Origin: Eleginops maclovinus
Lineage: Eukaryota; Chordata; Actinopteri; Perciformes; Eleginopidae
Reading direction: 5' to 3'
DNA length: 64,000 nucleotides
Assembly (NCBI RefSeq): GCF_036324505.1
Contig: NC_086370.1
Span: 5,141,453-5,205,452 of the forward strand
Made by a program: the position numbers and the translations under genes. Of the stretch, positions 11,766 through 21,100 are shown one piece after another; within the stretch, counting starts at the first letter, position 1, and each line of letters begins with the position of its first letter. Below the pieces are notes generated by a model that saw only the letters and a list, made by a program, of their open reading frames with translations, was not told the origin of the DNA and made no database searches.

Positions 11766-13416
11766 CAGTGGTATGCAAAAGTTTGGGCACCCCTCTGAGA
11801 TTTCATGACAATTTGCTTTTCCTTTATAATAGAAGATCACAGCAACAACATTTGTTTTCCTACAAAGATGTAGACGTTTTAGTGTTTTCCAGACCAAAAT
11901 TCTTAGGGTAGCATTACATAGTTTTATTATAATAAAATAAAATGCAAAAAATGGGATGTGCAAAAGTTTGGGCACCCTTATAAATAGCATTCATTTCAAC
12001 ACCTGTACGGATTTATAGCTGACAGGTTGCTGCACAAAATTGCTTTGATTAGCTCATTAGACCTTCAATTACAAAGACAGGTGGAACCAATCATGAAAAA
12101 GGCTATTTAACATAGGTAATAGCTGGCTGTGCCTGGCCTAGGTTCTTTCTTAGGGAGTGGCAAGATGGGGACCTCAAAACAACTCTCCACTGACCTGAAA
12201 GCTAAGATAATCCAACATTATAAATTAGGAGAAGGGTACAAAACAATTATCTGACAGGTTTAAACTGTCTGTCTCCACAGTCAGAAACGTAGTTGTGAAA
12301 TGGAAGGCCACAGGAACAGTCCGTGTGAAGGAAAGATGTGGTAGGCCGACAAAAATAGGGGAAAGGCACAGGCGAAGGATGGTGAAAATGGTCACAGAGA
12401 AGCCACAGACCACCTCCAGAGAACTACAACAACATCTGGCTGCTGATGGTGTAGTTGTTCACCGTTCCACAATCCAGCGTACTTTGCACCAGGAAGAGCT
12501 CATTGGAAGGGTGATGTGCAAAAAGCCTTTCCTGAGTGTTAATCACAAGAAGAGTCGCATGAGGTATGCAAAAGCACATCTGGACAAGCCAGAAGCATTT
12601 TGGAACAAAATACTGTGGTCAGATGAGACCAAGATTGAGTTATTTGGTCATAACATGAACAGGTATGCATGGCGAAAAAAACACACTGCATTCAATGAAA
12701 AGAACTTGTTGCCCACTGTAAAATTTGGTGGAGGATCTATCATGTTATGGGGCTGTGTGGCTAGCACAGGTACTGGAAAACTTGTTAAAGTTGAGGGCCA
12801 CATGAATTCCTTACAGTACCAGGAGATTCTTGACAAGAATGTTCTAGAGTCAGTCACAAAGTTGAAGCTACGCCGGGGTTGGATTTTTCAGCAGGACAAT
12901 GATCCTAAGCACCGATCAAAATCCACCAAGGAATTCATGCAGAAGCACAGGTACAATGTTCTGGAATGGCCATCCCAGTCCCCAGACCTTAACATCATTG
13001 AAAATGTATGGATTTATTTGAAGAAGGCTGTCCATGCACGGAGGCCAAGAAACCTGACTGAACTGGAGACGTTTTGTGTGGAAGAATGGGCCAAAATACC
13101 ACCTGCCAGGCTTAAGGGACTTGTCTGTGGCTACAGGAGGCGTCTACAGGCTGTTATTGCAGCAAAAGGAGGCAATACTAAATATTAATGGAATTATTTC
13201 TTAGGGGTGCCCAAATTTATGCACATGCCTATTTTTGTTTGAATGCACATAAACATGTTTCTGTTTGACCAATAAAAGTTATTTCACTACTGAGATGTTT
13301 CTGTTACCATAAGGTATAACATATGTTAAAATGAAGTTGCTGCTTCAAAAGCTCAGCAAGTGACAAACTGATGCAGTGGTTTTCCTAAGGGGTGCCCAAA
13401 CTTTTGCATACCACTG
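11766..13416 (+). mobile_element. Tc1/mariner transposon 1 (IR/DR type)
   Basis: A 1651-bp element with TA on both sides (11764-11765 and 13417-13418). The outer inverted repeats match perfectly for about 28 bp (CAGTGGTATGCAAAAGTTTG then GGCACCCC). An inner copy of the same motif lies about 190 bp inside each end (about 11957-11980 and 13203-13226). This double-repeat arrangement is the IR/DR organisation of Sleeping Beauty-like elements. The transposase frame is at 12165-13188. Confidence 0.92.
12165..13188 (+). pseudogene. Tc1-like DD34E transposase with one frameshift
   Basis: The frame opens at the ATG 12165 with a helix-turn-helix start (TSKQLSTDLKAKIIQHYKLG). It shifts at about 12245-12250, where one extra base turns the expected ...TI-SDRF... 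into a stop. From there to the stop at 13186 it is open. The N-terminal paired-like DNA-binding region is followed by the GRP box (CGRPTKIG) and the catalytic domain: D in WSDETKIEL, D in QQDNDPKH, and E in SPDLNIIENVW, with 34 residues between the last two. Apart from the single-base lesion, length and motifs are those of a complete Tc1 transposase of about 340 aa. It would cut and paste the element at TA sites if intact. Confidence 0.9.
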
Positions 13417-14255
13417 TATATCGCACTAGCAGTTTTGTTTTAGCCATTCCATTTCTTTTAACAGCCATTCCATTGCTAAAACGTTGATTGTATTTCTATG
13501 TTAAATGTTCTATTAGAGAAAAACAATATGAAAGAATGCTCAATGTCTCCTGATGTAGGCGGTTGAGATTGAGAGTGCGTCAGACGCAGGGTCAGCATGC
13601 AGGTGCAGGGGAGACAGCTCTGTTGCTGAGGTGAGTGCTGAAAGGTGACAGGTAGTTAAGGAAAATTTCACATTGCTTATTGGGAGTTTAATATTTTCAA
13701 AATCTTCTAATGCTGTCGTGTCTCGTCAAATGTGTTAGTTATGTTTATTTATTATGTCTATCATTTCATGTCAAGTCAGGTTTTCATGTTATTCACGTCA
13801 TGTCTAGTCTAGTCACCGTGTTTCATGTCATGTCTCGTTTACCATTTCCTGTTTTATTTTGTACTTAAGCCTATGTACCAGAGTGTTTGCTAATTTTTCA
13901 AAAGCCTGATTCATGCTCCTGAGTTTCTCTACTAGTAAGTTTTGTTCCTCATGTTATGAGTGATTTTCAGTTGATACTTTTTGATTTGTACTTTTACCTT
14001 GTCAAGAGTGTTGATCCTTTTTTGTGACCATTTTGAAAATTAAAGTATTTTTTTATACTTTACCTCTGTCTCCTGGGGTCGTGCATTTGAGTCCTACTAC
14101 CTTGTGTTTTCAAGTTCGTGACAAATGCCCAGTGCCTCAGTATATGTATACCAACTATTGCAAAGGCATAAACTAGCATGCCTTAAGTTTACTGTGAAAT
14201 TATGAAAATGAATAATGAAATGAATAGACAATTTCATTCTTATTTTAATTTCTAG

Positions 14256-16261
14256 GAACAGGAGACATTAGATAGGGAAGAGAGAGAGGGAAACATTGAG
14301 AGCGAAGAGAGAGAGACCCATTCTGAGAGAGATGCAAGAGAGAGGGATGTGGAAAGAGACAAGGGCGAGAGAAGCCAGTCTGAGAGAGACGAGGGTGAGA
14401 GGAGCCAGTCTGAGAGAGACGAGGGCGAGAGGAGCCAGTCTGAGAGAGACGAGGGCGAGAGGAGCCAGTCTGAGAGAGACGAGGGCGAGAGGAGCCAGTC
14501 TGAGAGAGACGAGGAGCCAGTCTGAGAGAGACGAGGGTGAGAGGAGCCAGTCTGAGAGAGACGAGGGTGAGAGGAGCCAGTCTGAGAGAGATGACGGAGA
14601 GGATGTGTACCACAAGCCAAATCAACCTGACCCAAGAGTCCTTCCCCCCAGCATCTGCTGAACAAGACTCTTACCTTTCAGGAAAAATGGTTTAGGGACT
14701 TTCCTTTGGTTCATTATGTGCCAAATGCTGGGGGGGTGTTTTGGTTCTATTGTAAAGAAGCATTCAAAAGGCAAGTAAGCCCCCTTGCTAAAAATGCTGA
14801 TCTAGCCTTTGTGGTTTCTGGTTTTAAAAACTGGAAAAAAGCCATTGAGAAAAGATTTGTCTGGGAATGAACAAGAGGCCATATGCCTACGCTATGTAGA
14901 TAGTGATTTGCTACCTCATGAGGACTTTGTAGGCCTCTATCAAGTCTCCTCAACAACAGGGAAAGAGTTGGCTCGGATGGCAACTGATGTCCTCCTTCGA
15001 TTGAACCTGCCCTTATCCTGCCTTCGCGGGCAGAGCTATGATGGGGCAGCCAATATGGCAGGTGGAGCTAAAGGCGTTCAGGCAGTCATAAAGGAAACAC
15101 AGCCTCTTGCTCTCTACGTTCATTGTGGTCCTCATTGCATTAATCTGGTGACTCAGACAGCCTGTATCACAAGCACTATTGTGTCTGATGCGCTGGATTT
15201 AGTCCACAAACTTGGCAACCTGTACCATCTATCTGGGCAATATAAGACAATATTTAAGGAGGTTGCCCAGTCGGAAGAAGGGAGTTTCAGAACTCTGAGG
15301 CCCCTCTGCCCCACACGATGGCTCATGAGGGTGGTAGCTATCCAGGCAGTTGTAGATCAATATGAAAAGATTTTGGTCAGTCTTGAGGAAATGGCATCTG
15401 GTTCCTCTGACACTTGCAGAACTGCAAGGGGGCTTCTGGAGAGGTTTCAGAAGCCTGATTATGGCCCTTGAAGTTCTAAAAGAACTTGAATGTCTCAACC
15501 GCTCCCTTCAGAGCAAGACAGTGAGTGTCTCAGGGATGCTGGCTGCGGTTGATTGTGTGAAAAACACAATTCAAGTAAAGAGATCTGATGAAACATTTCA
15601 TCGTATATTTACCCAAGCCTGTGATATGATCCAGGAGTTGGACATTGAGGCTATCCAGACTCCTCATATCCGGAGACCCCCAAAGCGCTTCACAGGAAAT
15701 GCACCTGCATTTAGACCTACTTCCCCTGAGGAGTTCTACAGAATAGAATTCTTTAAAATGTTGGATGTAGTTGAGGTCCAGTTGACAAAGCGCTTTGACC
15801 AGAGCAGCTTCCAAACACTCAACATACTGGAAAGGGTGTTAATAACTGGAAAGGTGGAGGATGTGGATGTGGTCAGTTCTTACCCAGAACTAGACCAGCA
15901 TTCTTTGGAGGTACAGCTGGCAATGTTCAAACTTCAGTATCCCTGCAGCACGGTCAGTGAAGTGGTGGACACCCTGAGAGATATGCTGCCAGAGGTTCGA
16001 GGTTTGTTCACTCAAGTAGAAGTGGTGGTCAGGCTTCTTCTTGTTGTGCCATGCTCCTCAGCAGAAGCTGAGAGAAGTTTTAGTGCCTTGAGAAGGCTTA
16101 AGACGTGGCTGCGCTCTTCAATGTCTCAAAAGCGCTTGAACAATGTGACTGTTTGCCACATCCACCAGGAGCATCTTGACAAACTTGACTTAGGGGAGAT
16201 TTGCCAGTCATTTGTGTCTGCAAATGACAAAAGAGGTCACACTTTTGGAGCCTTTGTATGA
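14256..16261 (+). pseudogene. hAT-family transposase (TTF-type zinc finger/DUF4371/dimerisation), degenerate
   Basis: The coding remnant starts after a splice acceptor (TTTCTAG at 14249-14255). An N-terminal charged region rich in Arg, Glu and Ser is encoded by a 30-bp tandem repeat. A TTF-type zinc finger region follows (WFRDFPLVHYVPNAGG, then GVFWFYCKEAF, with Trp where Cys is usual). After a stop at about 14868 the frame resumes with LRYVDSDLLPHEDFVGLY, GQSYDGAANM and HCGPHCINLV. It shifts again at about 15450-15475 and ends with the hAT dimerisation motif PCSSAEAERSFSALRRLK. The segment between zinc finger and LRYVD, which should hold the first catalytic Asp, is deleted. There are at least three lesions: an 8-bp deletion within the repeat, the internal deletion, and a frameshift. 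The family assignment is confident; function is lost. Confidence 0.88.
14366..14597 (+). repeat. 30-bp coding tandem repeat inside the hAT1 transposase
   Basis: Units of GACGAGGGCGAGAGGAGCCA plus GTCTGAGAGA recur about seven to eight times and encode a decapeptide close to ERSQSERDEG. One unit, near 14510, is only 22 bp and breaks the frame. There are no spacers, so it is not a CRISPR array. Confidence 0.9.
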
Positions 16262-16849
16262 TCTCTTACTTTTGTTCTAACTGTAAAAATCCTGCTGTAG
16301 GCATGATACAGATAATAGGGGAGAAATATGATTATAGGAGAAGATATAGAACATTTAATGAAAGGACAAAAAAAGGGAAATCAACAATTTTGGGGAAAGG
16401 ATGGAGATAGTAAAAGCAAGTCTTTAACAGGTTGTAAGGTTGTATTGAGTTATAGTGTTATGTTCTGCAGGGCACTGAAGAGGGCTAAGTTTGATTGTAA
16501 TAGGCCTAGGTACGCATTTTATGTTTCCTCATAACTTTTTTTTCAAGAGATTTTTTGTTGCATGACATTAAAATAGGGCTATATGTTGCCTCAAATTTAC
16601 CTCATTCTTTTCTAATTCACTCTTTGATTTTTTAAATCCTCATATTTTGCTCTCATTAAAAGAAAATAAAGTGCCAAAAAAGTTGTCAGTGTCAGTCCTC
16701 TGTGTATTACACCAACACATAATAGTAGTCAGTAATTGCAGACCATGCCGGCTCCAAGGAAAAACAATGAAAGAGGGAGATCATTTTGAATGTAAAATGC
16801 ACCAGAATGCGGGAAATTGAATCTACTTCTTTCAAAATTTTATGGGGGA

Positions 16850-16883
<34 letters not shown>

Positions 16884-17435
16884 GAGAGAGAGCGGTATAG
16901 TTAATAGTTACGTTGTCCTAAAGCCATATATAGTCTACCACACAACAGCCAAGAGTCAAAACACATCTCTAACAAATTAAGTATGCTAATTAGGCAACAA
17001 CACGCAGCAAGGAAGAGCACCACCACTACCCAAAAAATGTGGGCAGGCGAAGCAGAAGGTTGCGTCCATCTCAACCGATTATTCAAGCCAGCTGTATGTG
17101 CCAAACTAGGCAGCATTGAAATATCTGCTGGTTACCTATTAACCTTGAGGGGTACATCCTGAAGGGGCTCTGCGGTCCATCCCCGGGTCGTTGGCTAATG
17201 TCAGTGGTAGCATTAGCATCATGCCCAGAGTCCGTGCCCGCAGTGGTTGGCTGTGGCTGGCCATGCCAGCCCCTTTCCTCGTCCTCTTGCTCCTGTTCCT
17301 GCTCACGCCCGCCACTGCCATCTGTTGTTCCGTCCGACGAGTGTACGCTCGACTACTTCCGGTAGGTTGTGTTGTTGTGGAGATTGGAGACGCTAGTTTA
17401 GAGTAGCTGCTAATAATTTGATTGACAAAGTGTAA
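16262..17435. other. Non-coding interior of hAT1; (CA)15 at 16851-16880
   Basis: The 3' flank of the dead transposase, with a short CA microsatellite followed by GAGAGAGAG. No gene is recognised. Confidence 0.4.
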
Positions 17436-17640
17436 ATATGAGTGGATTTCGGGTGAAAGAGAGGCGGTTGGCATATCAACGCGTGAAAAACACCGCACCC
17501 TATTGTTGTGTACCCCTTTGTACGAATTCGGTACAATAGTACTATAAGCTTCCATAGCTTTCCAGTGGATGTGTCGGAGAGCCGAATGGATGGTAAGAGT
17601 ACGGTGGGACGACTTCACCCCAAGCAAGACGAGTCGTGTT
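17436..17640 (+). pseudogene. Degenerate THAP-type zinc finger fragment
   Basis: From the ATG at 17438 the frame gives a short N-terminus, then a C-x-x-x-C pair in CCVPLCTNS. After frame changes it continues with WMVRVRWDDFTP and SKTSRV. This order (CxxxxC, Trp, R-x-DDF, S/TRV) is that of a THAP DNA-binding domain, known in P, Kolobok and some hAT-derived proteins. In-frame stops and a lost second zinc-ligand region make it non-functional. Whether it belonged to hAT1 or to a separate, now unrecognisable element is unclear. Confidence 0.4.
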
Positions 17641-18092
17641 CGCAGCAGGCAAACATCTACTGACTTGTATTTTAATTAAGTGATTGTTTATTTGAAATCT
17701 ATATCAACTTGGTCTCCCCACGTGTTGTTTAATTTCCCTCAAGTGGGCCTGACTCATTGAATATTAGTTGGTTTTATGGTAGGGCTAACACAATTCTTGG
17801 TTGGGCTACCCTGGCGCCGCCCATATTCGGTGTGTTGACGGCGATTTTGCTGACAAGCTTTCTAAAAGCCGGCGATTCCACAGAGGACAGAGGCTGCATA
17901 TCTTCATATCTTTGGCCTGCGCACACTCCTGTCTTTTTCTTTTCTTTTCTCCGAGCCTGCAGCTCTCAATCGCGAATCTGTTTCTGCAGCCCTCTTAACC
18001 AATAGTAAACAGGCTTACTGAGTTACTATTCTACCCACACAATTATTTCTCCGGTGTCGGAATGTCTCGCGATGTTTGTGAATTCTTAAAAA

Positions 18093-18100
18093 CTAAACAC
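18093..18100. repeat. Left 8-bp target-site duplication of hAT2
   Basis: CTAAACAC immediately before the left end of hAT2 is repeated exactly at 24781-24788, immediately after the right end. An 8-bp duplication is diagnostic of hAT transposition. Confidence 0.92.
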
Positions 18101-18836
18101 CATAGGCGCCTATACCGTGGGTGCTTCGGGGCCCGAGCACCCACGGAGATTGCCGAGCACCCACGGAGATTTAACCGCACACACGGAGATTGTCGAGGGT
18201 CGGGCCACTGGCGTAAAGTATACCCCCGCAGCCCCCGCGAGGCGGGGGGGCCCCGGCCCCCCTCATATGAGAACGGGCCCCCTACCTCTATACCCCAAAG
18301 CGGCCGCCGACAGCATGTTAGATTTCTACTAGAGCGGCCGCGGCCGGCCGCAATTTTGAAAGACACTACATGAAATAATACTGCGCCAGTGGATACATGA
18401 ACAACTTACTTTTATTTTGAAACCCGGAAATTGGGTGTGTTGTCATTGACTTTTCTGAAGTATTTCTTAGCTAAACCTCGCTACTGACTTTGACTGATCG
18501 CCTGAAGATTACAGTGTTTCAGATGCCGTCGTGGCTAGCAATCAGAGCAGACACATCTCTTCTCACAGGATGAGACCGTATTTTTGTGCACCAATGATGA
18601 CAAATCATCACGTTTGTATGGCAGTGATGTAAGAAAAGTCTAAATAAAAAATACCTATTCAAAATAGTAATATTAGTATCCTCCTGTTTGCTCTGACTAG
18701 CTAAAGTCTTCGTATGTCGCAGAAGTGTTGGTTTATAACTAGCACAGCCTCATCGTTCTCTAAATTGGTAAGACATCGCCAGATCAACGACATTTGAATG
18801 GATTGTAAACCCATGGCACTTTTATGTTCAGAGATA

Positions 18837-20441
18837 CAGTGGGGCAAAAAAGTATTTAGTCAGCCACCAATTGTGCAAGTTCTCCCATTTAAAAAGATGA
18901 GAGAGCCTGTAATTTTTATCATAGGTATACCTCAACTATGAGAGACAAAATGAGAAAAAAAAATCCAGGAAATCACATTATAGGATTTTTAATGAATTAA
19001 TTGGTAAATTCCTCGGTAAAATAAGTATTTGGTCACCTACAAACAAGCAAGATGTCTGGCTCTCACAGACCTGTAACTTCTTCTCTAAGAGGCTCCTCTG
19101 TCCTCCACTCGTTACCTGTATTAATGGCACCTTTTTGAACTCGTTATCAGTATAAAAGACACCTGTCCACAACCTCAAACAGTCATACTCCAAACTCCAC
19201 TATGGCCAAGACCAAAGAGCTGTCAAAGGAGACCAGAGACAACATTGTAGACCTGCACCAGGCTAGGAAAACTGAATCTGCAATAGGTAAGCAGCTTGGT
19301 GTGAAGAAATCAACTGTGGGAGCAATTATTAGAAAATGGAAGACATACAAGACCACTGCTAATCTCCCTCGATCTGGGGCTCCACGCAAGATCTCACCCC
19401 GTGGGGTCAAAATGATCACAAGAACGGTGAGCAAAAGTCCCAGAACCACACGGGGGGACCTAGTGAATGACCTGCAGAGAGCTGGGACCAAAGTAACAGA
19501 GGCTACCATCAGTAACACACTACGCCACCAGGGACTTAAATCCTGCAGTTCCAGACGTGTCCCCCCTGCTTAAGCCAGTACATGTCCAGGCCCGTCTGAA
19601 CTTTGCTAGAGGGCATTTGGATGATCCAGAAGAGGATTGGGAGAATGTCATATGGTCAGATGAAACCAACATAGAACTTTTTGGTAAAAACTCAACTCGT
19701 CGTGTTTGGAGGAGAAAGAATGCAGAGTTGCATCCAAAGAACACCATACCTACTGTGAAGCATGGGGGTGGAAACATCATGCTTTGGGGCTGGTTTTCTG
19801 CAAAGGGACCAGGACGACTGATCCGTGTAAAGGAAAGAATGAATGGGGCCATGTATCGTGAGATTTTGAGTGAAAACCTCCTTCCATCAGCAAGGGCACT
19901 GAAGATGAAGCGTGGCTGGGTCTTTCAGCATGACAATGATCCCAAACACACCGCCAGGGCAACGAAGGAGTGGCTTCGTAAGAAGCATTTCAAGGTCCTG
20001 GAGTGGCCTAGCCAGTCTCCAGATCTCAACCCCATAGAAAATCTTTGGAGGGAGTTGAAAGTCTGTGTTGCCCAGCGACAGCCCCAAAACATCACTGCTT
20101 TAGAGGAGATCTGCACGGAGGAATGGGCCAAAATACCAGCAACAGTGTGTGAAAACCTCGTGAAGACTTACAGAAAACGTTTGACCTCTGTCATTGCCAA
20201 CAAAGGGTATATAACAAAGTATTGAGATGAACTTTGGTTATTGACCAAATACTTATTTTCCACAATAATTTGAAAATTAATTCATTAAAAATCCTACAAT
20301 GTGATTTCCTGGATTTTTTTTTCTCATTCTGTCTCTCATAGTTGAGGTATACCTATGATAAAAATTACAGGCCTCTCTCATCTTTTTAAATGGGAGAACT
20401 TGCACAATTGGTGGCTGACTAAATACTTTTTTGCCCCACTG
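18837..20441 (+). mobile_element. Tc1/mariner transposon 2 inside hAT2
   Basis: A 1605-bp element between TA dinucleotides (18835-18836 and 20442-20443). The long inverted repeats start CAGTGGGGCAAAAAAGTATT and stay alignable for roughly 200 bp on each side. This is a widespread teleost Tc1 family with A/T-rich ends. It lies upstream of exon 1 of the hAT2 transposase, so it interrupts the hAT2 5' region and not its coding sequence. Confidence 0.95.
19202..20225 (+). pseudogene. Tc1-like DD34E transposase, intact except one homopolymer frameshift
   Basis: The frame starts at a true ATG ([13 protein letters not shown]) and carries the N-terminal helix-turn-helix. The GRP-like box is replaced by [14 protein letters not shown], and a second helix-turn-helix follows. 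It breaks at a run of six C residues (19561-19566), where the family has five as I recall it, producing a premature stop. The next frame continues without loss: [17 protein letters not shown] and [11 protein letters not shown] supply the D, D and E, ending [11 protein letters not shown]. Removing the one extra base would be enough to restore the length of about 340 aa typical of the family. The lesion may be a real indel or an assembly error. Confidence 0.92.
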
Positions 20442-21100
20442 TATGTAACATTTAATTATTGGTCTGTATGGGACGTTCAAAAAAGCTAATTTTCGCGTTA
20501 CCGCTTATGGAAATGTCTGTCACTTCGTGACTTTCGCAACCTCCAAAGCAAGCTCCCGCGTCTGTGGGTGAAAGCTATTTTGTGCACAAGTAACAACGAT
20601 GGTAATCAGATGTGTTTTCTGTTTATGAAAGTCTGAAGAAACGTATTTTAAAATGTTTTATCGTTCGTCATCTCACTTTTCATGCCTAGTTTGCCAGCAA
20701 ACTTGCTAGCTTGTCTTGTATTTACTTGTCTTAGACTGAGGTAATATTAGTCTGATGAGTTCGAGGTTGATACTAGCTAGCTATTGAATGCATCAGCCTC
20801 ATCGCTTACTAAACTGATCATATTTAGATAAATGTATAGATAAACATGTATAGTTAAAAAAAACTGTGAAAATGAGTCACTGTTTCATTCTCACTTCTAA
20901 TTATTCTTCGTTTGTGTCTACTAGTACAAGTTATTCAAATACTCTCCATTCTTTTTTTTTAGCTGTAAGCTCATTGTAAAAGCAGTAGCTGTGTTGTATA
21001 CAGCTTTCCCGGGCCGCTAGGGGGGGCCCGTGTTCGTCTCCCGATATGATTCAATGCACGAAATATGCGATCTAATATTACGCGCCATTTCACCGCAGAA

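Larger units (their letters stand above)
10915..17819 (+). mobile_element. Degenerate hAT transposon (hAT1) carrying a dead transposase and a Tc1 insertion
   Basis: Both ends carry CGGCGCCAG(A/G)GTA in inverted orientation (10915-10927 and 17807-17819), followed by related subterminal sequence with GGGGCTAACCC and GTTAGCCC blocks. Between them lie the broken hAT transposase at 14256-16261, a 30-bp tandem repeat, a THAP-like remnant and a complete Tc1 element at 11766-13416. No clean 8-bp target duplication is adjacent to the ends. A longer imperfect direct repeat (10900-10919 and 17825-17843, both ending TGACGGCG) flanks the element. End positions are my best reading. Confidence 0.55.

Noticed and set aside
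14296..14661. Array-like 30-bp repeats resembling a CRISPR array
   Set aside because: No spacers, eukaryotic context, and the repeat is in frame with a transposase; it is a coding minisatellite.
17139..17627. 162-codon minus-strand open frame in the hAT1 region
   Set aside because: No family resemblance; the plus strand holds a better explained THAP-like remnant.
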